From NCBI RefSeq assembly GCF_001426865.1, contig NZ_LMFO01000023.1, forward strand, positions 1 through 64,000: 64,000 bases of DNA. The letters run 5' to 3'. Source of the stretch: Paenibacillus sp. Root52. GTDB taxonomy: Bacteria; Bacillota; Bacilli; Paenibacillales; Paenibacillaceae. Below the pieces are notes generated by a model. It worked only from the letters and a program-made list of their open reading frames with translations, was not told the DNA's origin and did not search any database. The translations under genes and the position numbers were made by a program. Of this stretch, positions 1 through 8,733 are shown one piece after another; within the stretch, counting starts at the first letter, position 1; every line of letters begins with the position of its first letter.

Positions 1-26
1 TTTATACTTTTGTCCTTTAATCGCCA

Positions 27-98
27 TAAAAAATGCACCCCCTAGAATTTCATCGGCTAAACCCAGGGGTTTTTCCAATGTCTATTCTAAGGGGTGCA
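27..98 (-). terminator. Rho-independent terminator after dnaE
   Basis: A 15-bp inverted repeat with one mismatch (arms at 34-48 and 84-98) encloses a smaller hairpin around 59-72. On the minus strand the stem is followed directly by a run of six T. It lies 60 bases beyond the dnaE stop codon, in the right orientation to end dnaE transcription. Confidence 0.85.
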
Positions 99-158
99 CT
101 CCAGTCACCGAACAGGTCCTTCTTATCTTTATGAAGACAGACAAGTTGTCTGATGAAC

Positions 159-3100
159 CTATTTAATTTTGACGGTTCCTTCACCAAGCATATTCTCCAT
201 TTCGGCAAAGAGGGTTGGAGAAGGCTTGATCCGATAGCCGTCACTCAGTGCAAGCAGCTTCTGCTGCTGCTCATAGAAAAGCACAGTGGCTACAGGCCCC
301 GGATGCTGCTCTAAAAGCTGCTTCAACCGTGCAAGCAACTCGGGCGTCTCCGCCTGAGGGCTAATCTTCACAAATACTCGCTGCTCCATCGCCTGAGGCC
401 GACGAGTCGGCTCCGCACTGCCTGCACCGGGGCGTTCAATCGGAGCGCTTCTCGCCCCGGCTGTGTCAGCCCTTGCAGCATCGCTGCCGCGCACTGCTGC
501 AGAGCCTGCGCCGCTAGGCTGCGCTCCGGCTCCAACACCCGCACCAGCCGGCTGCTTCGGCGCAGCCGCTGGGCGTGAAGCGCTGCCGGGCTTCGCGCGC
601 CGTTCGCGACTGCGTAGCTGCTGTTCCAGTGCCGTCGGTGTGAGCGACGCCACCTCCTCAGCCAGCAGCTTAAACCCTTCGTCCTGCTGTTGCACCTTGG
701 CGCGCACGACGAGCAGTTCACCTTTCCCGATCATCTGCTGGCTTCGCCGCCATACTTCGGGAAAGAGAACCACTTCACAGCGTTCAATCTGGTCTTCGAG
801 CTCCATGAACGCCATCGCTTTCCCCTGTTTCGTCGTAATCGACTTCACAGAGACAACCATGCCCGCCGCAACCGCCATCGTATCATCGGCTGCCTCGGTC
901 AATTCCATAATCCGATCTGCACCGCTGGATTCAAGTATTTTCTCAAAATCATCCAGCGGATGTCCAGAGAGATACAGACCAAGCAATTCGCGCTCTAGCT
1001 CCAACTGCTGACTTGCAGAAAACGGTGGAATTTCCGGATATTCAATCTCCCAATTCGGTGTCTCCACAAAATCAAACAATTGAATCTGTAAGTCCTCACG
1101 TTCCTTACGCCATTTCAGCGCCGCCTCCACCGTTTCATCCAGCATTGCAAGTAACTGTGCTCGATGACCAGGCAACGAATCAAAAGCCCCCGCTTGAATC
1201 AGCGATTCAATTACCCGTTTATTACACACCCGCAAATCAACACGTCGACAAAAGTCGAGCAAGCTGTCAAAAGGACGTTCCTTACGCACAATCATGATGC
1301 TTTCCATCGCTTGGGTACCTACGTTTTTGACTGCAGCAAGACCAAAGCGAATGGCACCTGACGTTGTAGGCGTCTGTGCTTCCTCGTCCAGTTCCGCTGC
1401 TGTTCCTGCGGCTGTGAAGGAAGCTGCTGGTTGTGAAGCTGAGTTCTCTTCATCGCTCGAATACCCTGCTGTAGCAGCTGTGACAATGCCCGTCCCTTCG
1501 GTCTTCGCAGAAGGTTCGGTTATGGCAGTGGATGTCTGCCACTCATAACCAGCGCCCTCTTCTCCGGGCTCAGGCCCAGGATCATCTGGCAGAGGCGCAT
1601 CACCGTAGTGTGCATGGTCATAGCCATCATCATGACCATTTGTACCTTCCTCTGCCGTGTCCTCATCGGTTTGAGTTGTAGCATGACTTTTCTGCTGATT
1701 AGAAGAGATAAAGACCGGTGTAAACAAAATACCACTCTCGTTCACATCCGGCGGTAATACCTCAATCTCCATCCGGCGACACTCCACGACATACTCTGCA
1801 ACTTTCCGGTGGCTACCCATTATAGCCGTCAGCATGGATGCCATAAAGTGAACGGGATAATGGGCTTTGAGATACGCCGTTTGGAAAGCCAGTACACCAT
1901 AAGCGGCGGCATGGGCACGCGGGAAACCGTAGTTTGCAAATTTGACGATCATATCGTAGACCAAATCTGCCTCTGCTTCACTATATCCCTGTTTCAGGCT
2001 ACCCTGAACAAAGTGTCCACGCTCCAGATCCAGCACTTCCCGTTTTTTCTTCGAAACAGCTCTGCGCAGCAAGTCGGCTTCACCCAGTGAGAAACCTGCC
2101 ATCCGCGAAGCAATCTGCATGATTTGCTCCTGATAGACGATAATACCGTAGGTATCTTTCAGGATTGGCTCTAGGTCGGTATGCGGATAATCCACCTCAA
2201 TTTGACCGTGCTTACCTTGAATATATTTGGATATAAACTCCATTGGGCCTGGACGATACAGAGCCAGCACGGAGATGATATCCTCGAATACGCTTGGTTT
2301 CATGTCTTTCATGACACGCCGAATTCCCGCAGACTCTAATTGGAATATGCCCATCGTATCGCCGCGCCCCAGCATCTCATATGTCTGTGCATCATCGTCT
2401 GGGATATGGCGGAAATCTGGCACCTCTCCATGCTCCCCAATCCAACGAAGACAACGCTCAATAATAGAAAGGGTACGTAATCCGAGAAAGTCCATTTTGA
2501 GCAATCCGATGGCCTCTAAATTCTCCATAGAATATTGCGTCAGAGCAGTGCCCTCACTGCCTTCTTGCAGCGGAACAGCGTCTGTCAACGGATCCCGAGA
2601 GATGACCACTCCGGCTGCATGTGTGGAGGCATGACGAGGCATACCTTCTACCTTCATCGCCATATCCAACAGCTCACGTGTTTTCGATTTAGTCTCATAC
2701 AAGGTCATCAATTCAGGCGTCGTTTCCATCGCCCGCTGAATGTTGATGCCTAGCTGAGCCGGAATCAGCTTCGCGGCTTTATCTACTTCGCCATATGGCA
2801 CGTTGAGTGCACGTCCAACATCACGTACTGCTGCACGAGCAGCCATTGTACCAAAGGTAATAATCTGTGCTACATGCGCTTTTCCGTACTTTTCCGCAAC
2901 ATAATCAATGACTTCATCCCGACGTTCATCACTGAAGTCAATATCGATATCGGGCATGGAGATCCGTTCAGGATTCAGAAACCGCTCGAAGAGCAGGTTG
3001 TACTTCATAGGATCAACATCCGTAATTTTCAGCGTGTAGGCCACGATACTGCCTGCGGACGAACCCCGACCGGGCCCGGTCACGATGTTCTGACTGTGAG

Positions 3101-4163
3101 CATAAGCGATAAAGTCCCATACGATAAGGAAATAATCAGAGAATCCCATGCTATCAATAACCCGAAGCTCATACTCCAATCGCTGCTCCAGCTCTGAACG
3201 CTGCTCCTTGTCCGTCCACCGCACGGTGTTGCTATACCGTTCTTCCATACCTACCTCGCACAATTGACGCAGATACGTAGATGGGCTCTGTCCTTCTGGG
3301 AGAGGTCTATATTCAGGCAAAATAGATTTGCCAAACTCCAGCTCCAATTCACAAGAATCCGCAATGCGAACGGTATTGGCTATAGCTTCAGGCACATGAG
3401 GGAACAAACGCGCCATGTCTTCCCCACTTTTCAGGTACAACTGGTTCGTTCCAATCCGCAGCCGAGTTTCATCATCAACAGTTTTACCTGTCCCGATGCA
3501 GATTAGCACATCCTGAAGCTCCGCATCCTCTTCTAACAGATAGTGAGCATCATTCGTCACTACGAGCGGAATCTCCAGCTCAGCAGCTAATTTCATCAGC
3601 TGTGGATTGACACGTTTTTGCTCTGAGAGGCCATGATCCTGAAGTTCAAGATAGAAGTCTTCTCCGAAAATGTTCTTGTAACGTAGCGCCGCGCGCCGTG
3701 CTTCCTCTTCTCGTCCGTGCAGCAAATGCTGTGGAACCTCTCCACCCAGACACGCACTTAAACAGATGATGCCCTCGTGGTGTTCCTGCAGGCTCTCCAT
3801 ATCAATACGTGGCTTATAATGGAAACCTTCCAAATGACCGATCGAACATAGCTTCATCAGATTACGGTAACCAGTCATATTCTTCGCCAGCAAAATCAAA
3901 TGATGAATCGGCTGATCCTTACGACTTCCCCGCTCTTTGCGAGAGCCCGCAGTCATATACGCTTCACATCCGATAATCGGCTTAATACCCCGTGCTACGC
4001 ACGCTTTATAAAAAGGAATAGCGCCATACATCACGCCGTGATCGGTTAGCGCAAGTGATGTCATTCCGAGATCTGCAGCTTTGTCCACGAGATCCGAAAT
4101 ACGCGCAGCGCCGTCCAGCAAACTATACTCACTGTGAACATGCAAATGCACAAAAGAACTCAT
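159..4163 (-). CDS. dnaE: DNA polymerase III subunit alpha (DnaE)
   Basis: Catalytic subunit of a C-family replicative polymerase. In Gram-positives with PolC this is the error-prone partner that extends primers on the lagging strand. The start is the ATG at 4163, preceded by GGAAAGGAAG; the frame is open 12 codons further up without a site. Visible domains: N-terminal PHP (HLHVHSEYSLLDG), the palm with catalytic aspartates in PDIDIDFSDERRDEV near residue 400, fingers and helix-hairpin-helix, and a C-terminal OB fold. At 1334 residues it is roughly 200 longer than typical Bacillus DnaE. The excess is two low-complexity stretches: an acidic, Ser/Thr/Gly-rich one at about residues 817-930, and an Ala/Gly/Pro/Arg-rich, GC-rich linker at about 1180-1256. 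Identification is secure; the insertions are odd. Confidence 0.97.
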   Translation of the reverse strand: MSSFVHLHVHSEYSLLDGAARISDLVDKAADLGMTSLALTDHGVMYGAIPFYKACVARGIKPIIGCEAYMTAGSRKERGSRKDQPIHHLILLAKNMTGYRNLMKLCSIGHLEGFHYKPRIDMESLQEHHEGIICLSACLGGEVPQHLLHGREEEARRAALRYKNIFGEDFYLELQDHGLSEQKRVNPQLMKLAAELEIPLVVTNDAHYLLEEDAELQDVLICIGTGKTVDDETRLRIGTNQLYLKSGEDMARLFPHVPEAIANTVRIADSCELELEFGKSILPEYRPLPEGQSPSTYLRQLCEVGMEERYSNTVRWTDKEQRSELEQRLEYELRVIDSMGFSDYFLIVWDFIAYAHSQNIVTGPGRGSSAGSIVAYTLKITDVDPMKYNLLFERFLNPERISMPDIDIDFSDERRDEVIDYVAEKYGKAHVAQIITFGTMAARAAVRDVGRALNVPYGEVDKAAKLIPAQLGINIQRAMETTPELMTLYETKSKTRELLDMAMKVEGMPRHASTHAAGVVISRDPLTDAVPLQEGSEGTALTQYSMENLEAIGLLKMDFLGLRTLSIIERCLRWIGEHGEVPDFRHIPDDDAQTYEMLGRGDTMGIFQLESAGIRRVMKDMKPSVFEDIISVLALYRPGPMEFISKYIQGKHGQIEVDYPHTDLEPILKDTYGIIVYQEQIMQIASRMAGFSLGEADLLRRAVSKKKREVLDLERGHFVQGSLKQGYSEAEADLVYDMIVKFANYGFPRAHAAAYGVLAFQTAYLKAHYPVHFMASMLTAIMGSHRKVAEYVVECRRMEIEVLPPDVNESGILFTPVFISSNQQKSHATTQTDEDTAEEGTNGHDDGYDHAHYGDAPLPDDPGPEPGEEGAGYEWQTSTAITEPSAKTEGTGIVTAATAGYSSDEENSASQPAASFTAAGTAAELDEEAQTPTTSGAIRFGLAAVKNVGTQAMESIMIVRKERPFDSLLDFCRRVDLRVCNKRVIESLIQAGAFDSLPGHRAQLLAMLDETVEAALKWRKEREDLQIQLFDFVETPNWEIEYPEIPPFSASQQLELERELLGLYLSGHPLDDFEKILESSGADRIMELTEAADDTMAVAAGMVVSVKSITTKQGKAMAFMELEDQIERCEVVLFPEVWRRSQQMIGKGELLVVRAKVQQQDEGFKLLAEEVASLTPTALEQQLRSRERRAKPGSASRPAAAPKQPAGAGVGAGAQPSGAGSAAVRGSDAARADTAGARSAPIERPGAGSAEPTRRPQAMEQRVFVKISPQAETPELLARLKQLLEQHPGPVATVLFYEQQQKLLALSDGYRIKPSPTLFAEMENMLGEGTVKIK

Positions 4164-4255
4164 GTTTTTTTCTTCCTTTCCCCACTCAAAACATTCCATT
4201 CAAACTCTATAAATAAAAGGTTCGCACTACATATCCAAAGCGTATGACTAGAAAC

Positions 4256-4306
4256 AAAAAAAGAGATGGTAACAGATATATCATAATATCTGTACCTCTC
4301 TTTTTA
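4256..4306 (-). terminator. Terminator after the nitroreductase gene
   Basis: Near-perfect hairpin (arms about 4258-4279 and 4286-4305) with a seven-T tail on the minus strand and a shorter T run on the plus strand. It lies directly after the nitroreductase stop codon, so it ends the iron-related operon and separates it from dnaE. Confidence 0.85.
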
Positions 4307-4322
4307 CAAGTACGTGAAACTT

Positions 4323-4907
4323 CTATTCCTGTTCATGACGAATCCAGGTAATAAGTTGATCTGCTGGTTTTCTGGTCACTGGTCGAGAAACCGCATCGTC
4401 CGGCAGATATCCAAGATGAAGTGTCCCCACCAACCGTTCGTCCGAATTTAGACCTATTTGCGTGGCAAACGCCCGCTCCCTGTTGTATTCGTTAGTTTTC
4501 CACACTAGTCCAATGCGTTCTTCCCAGGCGAGCAGCTGCAAATTTTGAATCAGTGCTGCTGCAGCAAGTATTGCCTCTTCATTTCTCCAAGGATCCTTAC
4601 CCTGCCGAACAGCAACGCACACATGCACCGGAGTGTCCTCACAGTAATCCCGCGTTGTACCTTGGCCATATTGTTTTAACTCTTCCGAAGTATAGGTCGA
4701 GAGCACAGCATCACAGAACACCTTGCGACCCTCGTCCATAAAAATAATAAACCGCCATGGTTCTTGTTTGGAATGATACGGAGCCCACACTGCTGCTTCA
4801 AGCAGTCCAAGCAACTTATCTTGAGAAATAGGCCTTTTGCTAAAAGATCTAACTATCCTTCGCTCACGAATTACCTGCTCCACTAGGCTCAATTGAAGAT
4901 TACCCAT
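4323..4907 (-). CDS. Nitroreductase family protein
   Basis: FMN-dependent NAD(P)H oxidoreductase of the nitroreductase fold, 194 residues, the usual length for compact YdjA-like members. The N-terminal RRIVRSFSKRP matches the family's FMN phosphate-binding RR-x-VR-x-F region, and the C-terminal LGYLPDD segment is also typical. No signal peptide, so cytoplasmic. Its ATG overlaps the stop of the upstream iron-binding lipoprotein gene by one base (TGATG), so the two are translationally coupled. Inference: it may act as a flavin reductase that helps release iron from an imported ferric complex, but the substrate cannot be read from sequence. Confidence 0.88.
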   Translation of the reverse strand: MGNLQLSLVEQVIRERRIVRSFSKRPISQDKLLGLLEAAVWAPYHSKQEPWRFIIFMDEGRKVFCDAVLSTYTSEELKQYGQGTTRDYCEDTPVHVCVAVRQGKDPWRNEEAILAAAALIQNLQLLAWEERIGLVWKTNEYNRERAFATQIGLNSDERLVGTLHLGYLPDDAVSRPVTRKPADQLITWIRHEQE

Positions 4908-5824
4908 CAGCGATTTCTCTCACGGATTACAGATACGATATCTTCCACTGCATTCAATGTCGCGACTGATGAGAATCCAAAATTCATCCACTCCTTGTCA
5001 CCTACCAAATACACATGATCTTCTTTAACTGCCTTCATGCCCTTCCAGATATTGCTTTCTTTCATTTCTTCGTATAGTTTCTGAGCATTGGTGTTATCAT
5101 CACCACCGTCAATTTGGAGAATAATGTGATCAGGCTGATACTCGGTTAACAGCTCAAGCGAGACAGGAACACTCCCTTCACTTGCTGGGTAAGCTGCTAC
5201 AGTTTTAAGCCCTAACTCTTTATGAATTACCATACCTCTGCTCGAAAGCTCACCCATTACATAGCTTTCTTTAGGCATAACTCTCAAGTAAATAAACGTC
5301 TCATCTCCAACTAGACCTTTTAGCTCCTCGCGAGCATCAGCAATGTTCTGATCATAATCCTGGATAGCCTGCTCAGCTTCCTTCTGTTTGCCCAAGGCCT
5401 CACCCATGTCCTTCAATTCATCACGCCAATTGTCCCGGTCGGGTAGAAGCACGGTTTTAGCTATTTTGGCGTACTGGTCATATATTTTCTCATCTCGCCA
5501 TTTAGGAGCAATGATGATATCCGGCTCGGCTGCAAGAGTACCCTCCAAGTTAGAACCATTCCCCAGCTTCGGGACGTTGTCGAATTTGCCTTCCAAATAA
5601 TCCGGGTAATCCGAATGATAGTTCTCTGCTGCAACTGGTGTCACACCAAGCACATACAAGAAATCAGGATATGTAACCGAAGTGGCGACCACGCGCTGTT
5701 CTTGTGCTTGAGGTTCGGCTTCCGCACTAGGTTCCAACTTCTCTGCACTTGTCCCAGCGCAAGCTGTAGTTAGTAGCAAGGTTAGAATCATTCCTAATCC
5801 CAGCCATTTTTTTGCATGTTTCAT
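4907..5824 (-). CDS. Ferric-siderophore ABC transporter substrate-binding lipoprotein
   Basis: Extracellular iron-complex binding protein of the FecB/FeuA type, 305 residues. The start is the ATG at 5824 after GAAGGGGA; the open frame extends 22 codons further up across the regulatory region. A lysine-containing signal peptide ends in a lipobox (LLTTAC), so it should be lipid-anchored. Two lobes are recognisable: an N-lobe with VVATSVTYPDFLYVLGVTP and a C-lobe ending in the helical segment before the stop. No permease or ATPase gene lies nearby, so it must share a transporter encoded elsewhere. It is clearly paralogous to the C-terminal domain of the neighbouring AraC regulator. A Fur-like box lies directly upstream. 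Ligand not determinable. Confidence 0.9.
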   Translation of the reverse strand: MKHAKKWLGLGMILTLLLTTACAGTSAEKLEPSAEAEPQAQEQRVVATSVTYPDFLYVLGVTPVAAENYHSDYPDYLEGKFDNVPKLGNGSNLEGTLAAEPDIIIAPKWRDEKIYDQYAKIAKTVLLPDRDNWRDELKDMGEALGKQKEAEQAIQDYDQNIADAREELKGLVGDETFIYLRVMPKESYVMGELSSRGMVIHKELGLKTVAAYPASEGSVPVSLELLTEYQPDHIILQIDGGDDNTNAQKLYEEMKESNIWKGMKAVKEDHVYLVGDKEWMNFGFSSVATLNAVEDIVSVIRERNR

Positions 5825-5850
5825 CAGTCTATCCCCTTCAATATATAAAT

Positions 5851-5875
5851 AATAACGATTCTCATTCTCATTATA
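5851..5875 (-). promoter_or_regulatory. Fur-like iron box upstream of the binding lipoprotein
   Basis: The segment contains the repeated hexamer-like pattern AACGATTCTCATTCTCATTA, resembling the GATAAT/ATTATC array of Fur sites. It lies 27-51 bases upstream of the lipoprotein ATG, where a repressor would overlap the promoter. Called by similarity to the Bacillus Fur consensus; not a perfect 7-1-7 palindrome. Confidence 0.65.
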
Positions 5876-5963
5876 TACATGTCCAAACATAAATGAATGG
5901 AGATTTGACCGTTCTCATTTGGATTTTTGCGAAGTTAATGTGTTCTATAATTTAGCCATCTTA

Positions 5964-7601
5964 TTATGACCGCTTTTGTGTCAGAAGGTCTAACAATTCC
6001 TGAATCGCATACTGAGTTGCAAGCGGAGAGAACAAGAAATTATACCACTCTCGGTTACTTAGAACATGCACTTGGTTATTCTGAACAGCGAGAAGCTGAT
6101 TCCACATCGGATGATCGTAAAGAGCACGCTGGGCAATCATGCTATCCTCCATTTGCAGCAAAATATGATTGGGCTGAATTTGAGCAAGAATCTCAACCGT
6201 AATGAGCATCCCCTCTCCATATAAAAAAGAAGCATTCGGCATTTTCAGATCAAGCTCCCGGTACAGCGTATTTCCTCTTGAAGACTTCTCCCCATATAAA
6301 TTGATACCTTCACTAGTCAAGCGAATATATATTATTGTCTCATTCGAAATAAGCCTGTGTAACTGCTCTCTTGCCTGGTTTAACCTCTCGTTGTACTTAC
6401 TAATCACTTGTTGTACCTGCTTGTTTCTGCCTAATACTTCTCCTAGATCCTTCAGTTCCTCTCTCCAATTGTTACGTTCAGGTAAGAGTACTGTCGTTGC
6501 GATCCGGTTAAGCTGCTCATAATGTTGATCGTCCTGCCAAGCGGATGCAATAATAAGATCTGGCTTCAAACCCCGAATCTCATCCATGTCGAGTGAGTAT
6601 CCTGACTCCCATTTCCGTACTTGTTTAAACGACTCTTTCAAGTAATGAGGAAATTCGGAAGACGGAGCTTTGGCCACAATTGGCGTCATCCCAAGAGTAT
6701 ATAGTAGTTCAGGCGAAGTCATCGTTGTTCCCAAATATCGACGATGATGTAGATAAAGACGCGGTGAATGGCCTACCATTTGTTTGAATCTCCGACTAAA
6801 ATAATGTTCATCCTCATATCCGACCTTACGGGCAATCTCATAGAGGCTGTCTCCAGTAAGATTCAATAGCTCTTTGGCTCGTTTTATTCGTAATTCAGTA
6901 ATATAGTCTCTGGGATTTTGGTTCGTTATTTCCCTAAACCTCATGGTGTACCATTTCCGGCTGACATTAGCCATCTTCGCCAGTTGCTGGACTGTAATTG
7001 GATCATCGTAGTGTTCATCTAGATAGTCAATTGTTCTTTGTATAGCCAGATTGGGCTGCTGCAGTTCAGCTTTCCTTCGCAATTGTTCGACGATAGCACA
7101 CATCCATTTATGAAAAAGAAGATGACACCACAACGGATCATGCAGATCCTCACGTTGAAAACTCTCCACGATCTGCTTCACATCATCGATGGCCATATGT
7201 TGAAGGTTAACAGAGTTACACAGTTCAAGCACACCCGTTTTATTCTGGTTGTCCAATTGTTCTTTCTCCGGCGCCAACCCCTGTAATAAACTGACCCTCT
7301 GACAATGAATGATATAACAGACGAGAGGAGATAGTTCCCGGTTGATCACAGCTACTGCTTGTCCTTCCTCGACTAAAAAAAGATCATGAGGACGAAACGA
7401 CCGGGTATCCTGTCCAAGACTAATCTCTCCCTCGCCGCTAACGCCAAGGATAAACTGAACCCCAGAGTTAGTACCAGGCTTCCCCGCTATTTCTTCATCT
7501 GAGCAATGGGTCTCACCTGTCAGCAGCTTAATCTGTACAGCATCCTTCAATACCATTGTCCAATCTCTGAATAACACCCCATAGTTCAATTCCAAATTCA
7601 T
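5964..7601 (-). CDS. AraC-family regulator fused to a siderophore-binding domain (Btr-like)
   Basis: Transcription factor of 545 residues. The start is the ATG at 7601 after AAGGGAGA; 31 upstream in-frame codons have no site. Residues 1-180 form the N-terminal sensing/dimer region, about 190-288 carry two AraC helix-turn-helix motifs, and about 290-545 form a FecB-like periplasmic-binding-protein fold. This is the architecture of B. subtilis Btr (YbbB), which binds bacillibactin inside the cell and activates the feu uptake genes. The C-terminal domain aligns along its length with the adjacent lipoprotein, sharing for example TTVLLPxRxNWRxELKD. It therefore probably senses the same ferric complex and activates the downstream lipoprotein-nitroreductase pair. 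Confidence 0.9.
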   Translation of the reverse strand: MNLELNYGVLFRDWTMVLKDAVQIKLLTGETHCSDEEIAGKPGTNSGVQFILGVSGEGEISLGQDTRSFRPHDLFLVEEGQAVAVINRELSPLVCYIIHCQRVSLLQGLAPEKEQLDNQNKTGVLELCNSVNLQHMAIDDVKQIVESFQREDLHDPLWCHLLFHKWMCAIVEQLRRKAELQQPNLAIQRTIDYLDEHYDDPITVQQLAKMANVSRKWYTMRFREITNQNPRDYITELRIKRAKELLNLTGDSLYEIARKVGYEDEHYFSRRFKQMVGHSPRLYLHHRRYLGTTMTSPELLYTLGMTPIVAKAPSSEFPHYLKESFKQVRKWESGYSLDMDEIRGLKPDLIIASAWQDDQHYEQLNRIATTVLLPERNNWREELKDLGEVLGRNKQVQQVISKYNERLNQAREQLHRLISNETIIYIRLTSEGINLYGEKSSRGNTLYRELDLKMPNASFLYGEGMLITVEILAQIQPNHILLQMEDSMIAQRALYDHPMWNQLLAVQNNQVHVLSNREWYNFLFSPLATQYAIQELLDLLTQKRS

Positions 7602-7665
7602 AATTAATCTCCCTTGCCTACTGTAAGTAACTGCACTCGCAAGATACATTTTTATCGACATTTTA

Positions 7666-7695
7666 TCATAACGTCTGGGGGCACGCCCATACAAT
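7666..7695 (+). promoter_or_regulatory. Candidate sigma-E promoter for ytrHI
   Basis: A -10 element CATACAAT (7688-7695) matches the sigma-E consensus exactly. The sequence TCATAAC at 7666-7672 resembles the -35 element, and the 15-base gap is in the accepted range. It lies about 75 bases upstream of ytrH; ytrH and ytrI belong to the sigma-E regulon in B. subtilis. The call rests on motif match plus gene identity. Confidence 0.7.
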
Positions 7696-7769
7696 AGAAG
7701 TACAAGCCGCCCTCCTATTCGAACTCGGATTTGGGGACGTGTACTGGGTCTGAGAAGGAGTGTTGCTAG

Positions 7770-8099
7770 ATGAGCACATTTTTGTCCAAAGCTATTCTTG
7801 ATTTTTTTATCGCATTTGGGATCGTACTTGGCGGTGCCATGATTGGAGGGATTGGAGCTGTCATTTCTCTTCAGCCGCCTACGCAGACGATGCTAGATAT
7901 TTCAGGCAAAATAAAAATATGGGCGCTTGCAGCGGCAGTTGGAGGTACGATTGATCCCATGCGTGTCATCGAAAGTAATTTCTTTGACGGTAATCTATCA
8001 CCAGCAGTCAAACAAATCTTGTATCTCATCTCAGCCTTCATGGGCGCTCATATGGGAACCGAACTTGTGAAATGGGTCTGCGGCGGCGGACGTGGCTGA
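7770..8099 (+). CDS. ytrH: Sporulation membrane protein YtrH
   Basis: Small integral membrane protein of 109 residues that in B. subtilis acts in the mother cell during sporulation. Hydrophobic segments at about residues 10-35 and 85-100 flank a central region containing GKIKIWALAAAVGGTIDP. The ATG follows GAAGGAG with good spacing. It precedes ytrI by 21 bases, as in Bacillus, and both lie next to dnaE, which supports orthology. A sigma-E-type promoter lies upstream. Its molecular role is unknown. Confidence 0.88.
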   Translation: MSTFLSKAILDFFIAFGIVLGGAMIGGIGAVISLQPPTQTMLDISGKIKIWALAAAVGGTIDPMRVIESNFFDGNLSPAVKQILYLISAFMGAHMGTELVKWVCGGGRG

Positions 8100-8120
8100 T
8101 ATGGTCACGAGGCAAGGTTC

Positions 8121-8609
8121 ATGAGAATTCCGCCGTTCTCCAACTACCGTCCATTAATGCGCATGACCGCTGTTTTTGTCCTGGGTATGATTGCGGGAGC
8201 CATTGTTTACAATGGCATATTCCACCTCAGTTACAACACCTTGTGGCTGAACAATCAGGAATTACAGCTACAACTTCATCAGAATGAGAAAGATATCAAA
8301 ACGCTGAAGAAATATAGTAAACGCCAAACGGTCATCAAAGAAATTAAAGTCCGAGCAGAGGATTCTGACAAGGGGCCAGACGAGGCTTCATTAAAAGTAT
8401 TACTGCAAAAGCTCGGCGATGAACTGGAGGCGCTTCGCGGACGAGATGTGTTCAACATCGACGAATATAGTAAAATGACCCGGATTATGTTAAATCAAAA
8501 GGTTTATACGGTTCGAGAGAAGGATTATACCGTTCAAGTAAAAACGATGCTAGTAATGGAAGGTGTGCTACAAGTCTGGGTGCAGATTCGTCAACATGTC
8601 CCAACGTAA
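8121..8609 (+). CDS. ytrI: Sporulation membrane protein YtrI
   Basis: 162-residue protein with one N-terminal membrane helix (about residues 13-33), a probable coiled coil (about 40-70, rich in Gln, Leu and Lys) and a mixed C-terminal domain facing away from the cytoplasm. Identified by position directly after ytrH and by its membrane-anchor-plus-coil layout. The ATG follows GAGGCAAGG. In B. subtilis ytrI is needed for efficient sporulation and is made under sigma-E; its biochemical role is unknown. Confidence 0.82.
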   Translation: MRIPPFSNYRPLMRMTAVFVLGMIAGAIVYNGIFHLSYNTLWLNNQELQLQLHQNEKDIKTLKKYSKRQTVIKEIKVRAEDSDKGPDEASLKVLLQKLGDELEALRGRDVFNIDEYSKMTRIMLNQKVYTVREKDYTVQVKTMLVMEGVLQVWVQIRQHVPT

Positions 8610-8652
8610 CCCACACATTGTAGTTTCACGAATGTAGTTTCAAGAATACCAC

Positions 8653-8702
8653 AGCAAAAAAACTGCCCTTGTCTGCAAATGGCATGATACAATAAGGGCA
8701 GT
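8653..8702 (-). terminator. Terminator-like hairpin oriented against ytpI
   Basis: Arms of nine bases (8662-8670 and 8694-8702) pair perfectly, and on the minus strand the stem is followed by a run of T (complement of 8656-8661). No minus-strand gene ends here, so if functional it would stop antisense transcription reaching ytpI from ytoI. The plus strand has no T tail. Confidence 0.4.
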
Positions 8703-8733
8703 AAATGCTTTCCAGAAAAGGAGCCTGGTATTC

